A stretch of DNA of 6,050 bases from Thermodesulfovibrionales bacterium (GTDB taxonomy: Bacteria; Nitrospirota; Thermodesulfovibrionia; Thermodesulfovibrionales; UBA1546): contig JASEHP010000099.1 of NCBI GenBank assembly GCA_030018605.1, positions 1-6,050 on the forward strand, in the 5' to 3' direction. Of this stretch, positions 5,957-6,050 are shown one piece after another. Made by a program: the position numbers and the translations under genes. The notes under the pieces are model-generated. The model saw only the letters and a program-made list of their open reading frames with translations, was not told the DNA's origin and ran no database searches. Position 1 is the first letter of the stretch, and the number at the start of each line of letters is the position of its first letter.

Positions 5957-5983
5957 ATTATACTTATTGGGGATAGATGTCAA
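5957..5983 (-). promoter_or_regulatory. Strong promoter of the HD-GYP gene, near-leaderless
   Basis: Read on the - strand, TTGACA (5983-5978) is a perfect -35. It is followed after 15 bases by TATAAT (5962-5957), a perfect -10; with a 17-base spacer the -10 would be TAATAT at 5960-5955. Only 13 bases (ATGAGAATTAGTA) separate the TATAAT box from the ATG. Transcription would therefore begin about 6-7 bases before the start codon, leaving no room for a Shine-Dalgarno. The match quality is seen directly; activity is inferred. Confidence 0.75.
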
Positions 5984-6005
5984 TATTTTTAATGTGGTTG
6001 TTCTA

Positions 6006-6047
6006 CCAATTTAGAAATGTCCTATTCTTGCCAATTTAGAAATGTCC
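6006..6047. repeat. Twin direct repeat, 17-base unit at 25-base period
   Basis: CCAATTTAGAAATGTCC occurs at 6006-6022 and again, identically, at 6031-6047, separated by eight bases. The second copy is three bases from the window edge, so the array may continue. On the - strand the unit reads GGACATTTCTAAATTGG. Paired short repeats of this kind suit the end of an insertion sequence with multiple transposase-binding sites; they could also be operators, since they lie 22 bases upstream of the -35 of the HD-GYP promoter. No transposase is present in the window. Confidence 0.6.
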
Positions 6048-6050
6048 GCT

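Overview
This window is a bacterial chromosomal segment of moderate GC content (roughly 40-45% by eye). Its core is a conserved translation operon on the + strand: rpsB, tsf, pyrH and frr. An unrecognised 60-residue protein and a DksA/TraR-type zinc-finger protein with a long lysine-rich N-terminal tail continue the same operon. The junctions are tight: 4-base and 1-base overlaps, a 32-base pyrH/frr overlap, and gaps of 1-6 bases. This suggests one co-translated transcript spanning about 185-3631. On the - strand, converging with it, lie truA (tRNA pseudouridine synthase) and a membrane-anchored GAF/HD-GYP signalling protein.

The organism cannot be fixed from these genes alone. The short EF-Ts form, the DksA-like gene and the GAF/HD-GYP architecture would fit a Gram-negative anaerobe-type lineage such as Nitrospirota or a deltaproteobacterial group. 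That is a low-confidence inference.

Layout. 1-184: twin 16-base direct repeats at the left edge, a plausible extended -10 promoter, and a well-formed hairpin in the rpsB leader. 185-3631: the six-gene operon. 3632-3671: a short convergent gap with no clear terminator. 3672-4496 (-): truA, carrying a heptanucleotide tandem repeat inside its coding sequence. 4497-4608: an intergenic gap holding a near-perfect Shine-Dalgarno sequence and a 22-codon + strand frame that runs into the end of the next gene. 4609-5943 (-): GAF/HD-GYP gene. 5944-6050: a promoter with perfect -35 and -10 hexamers placed so close to the ATG that the mRNA would be almost leaderless, then twin 17-base direct repeats at the right edge.

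Functionally the operon joins ribosome assembly (S2), elongation (EF-Ts), pyrimidine nucleotide supply (UMP kinase) and ribosome recycling (RRF) with a probable RNA-polymerase-binding regulator. No wholly new multi-gene system is visible. The most unusual signals are the heptamer repeat inside truA, the lysine-tailed DksA-like protein with its small unknown neighbour, the structured rpsB leader, the leaderless HD-GYP promoter with altered active-site residues, and the repeat pairs at both edges, which may be the ends of mobile elements.
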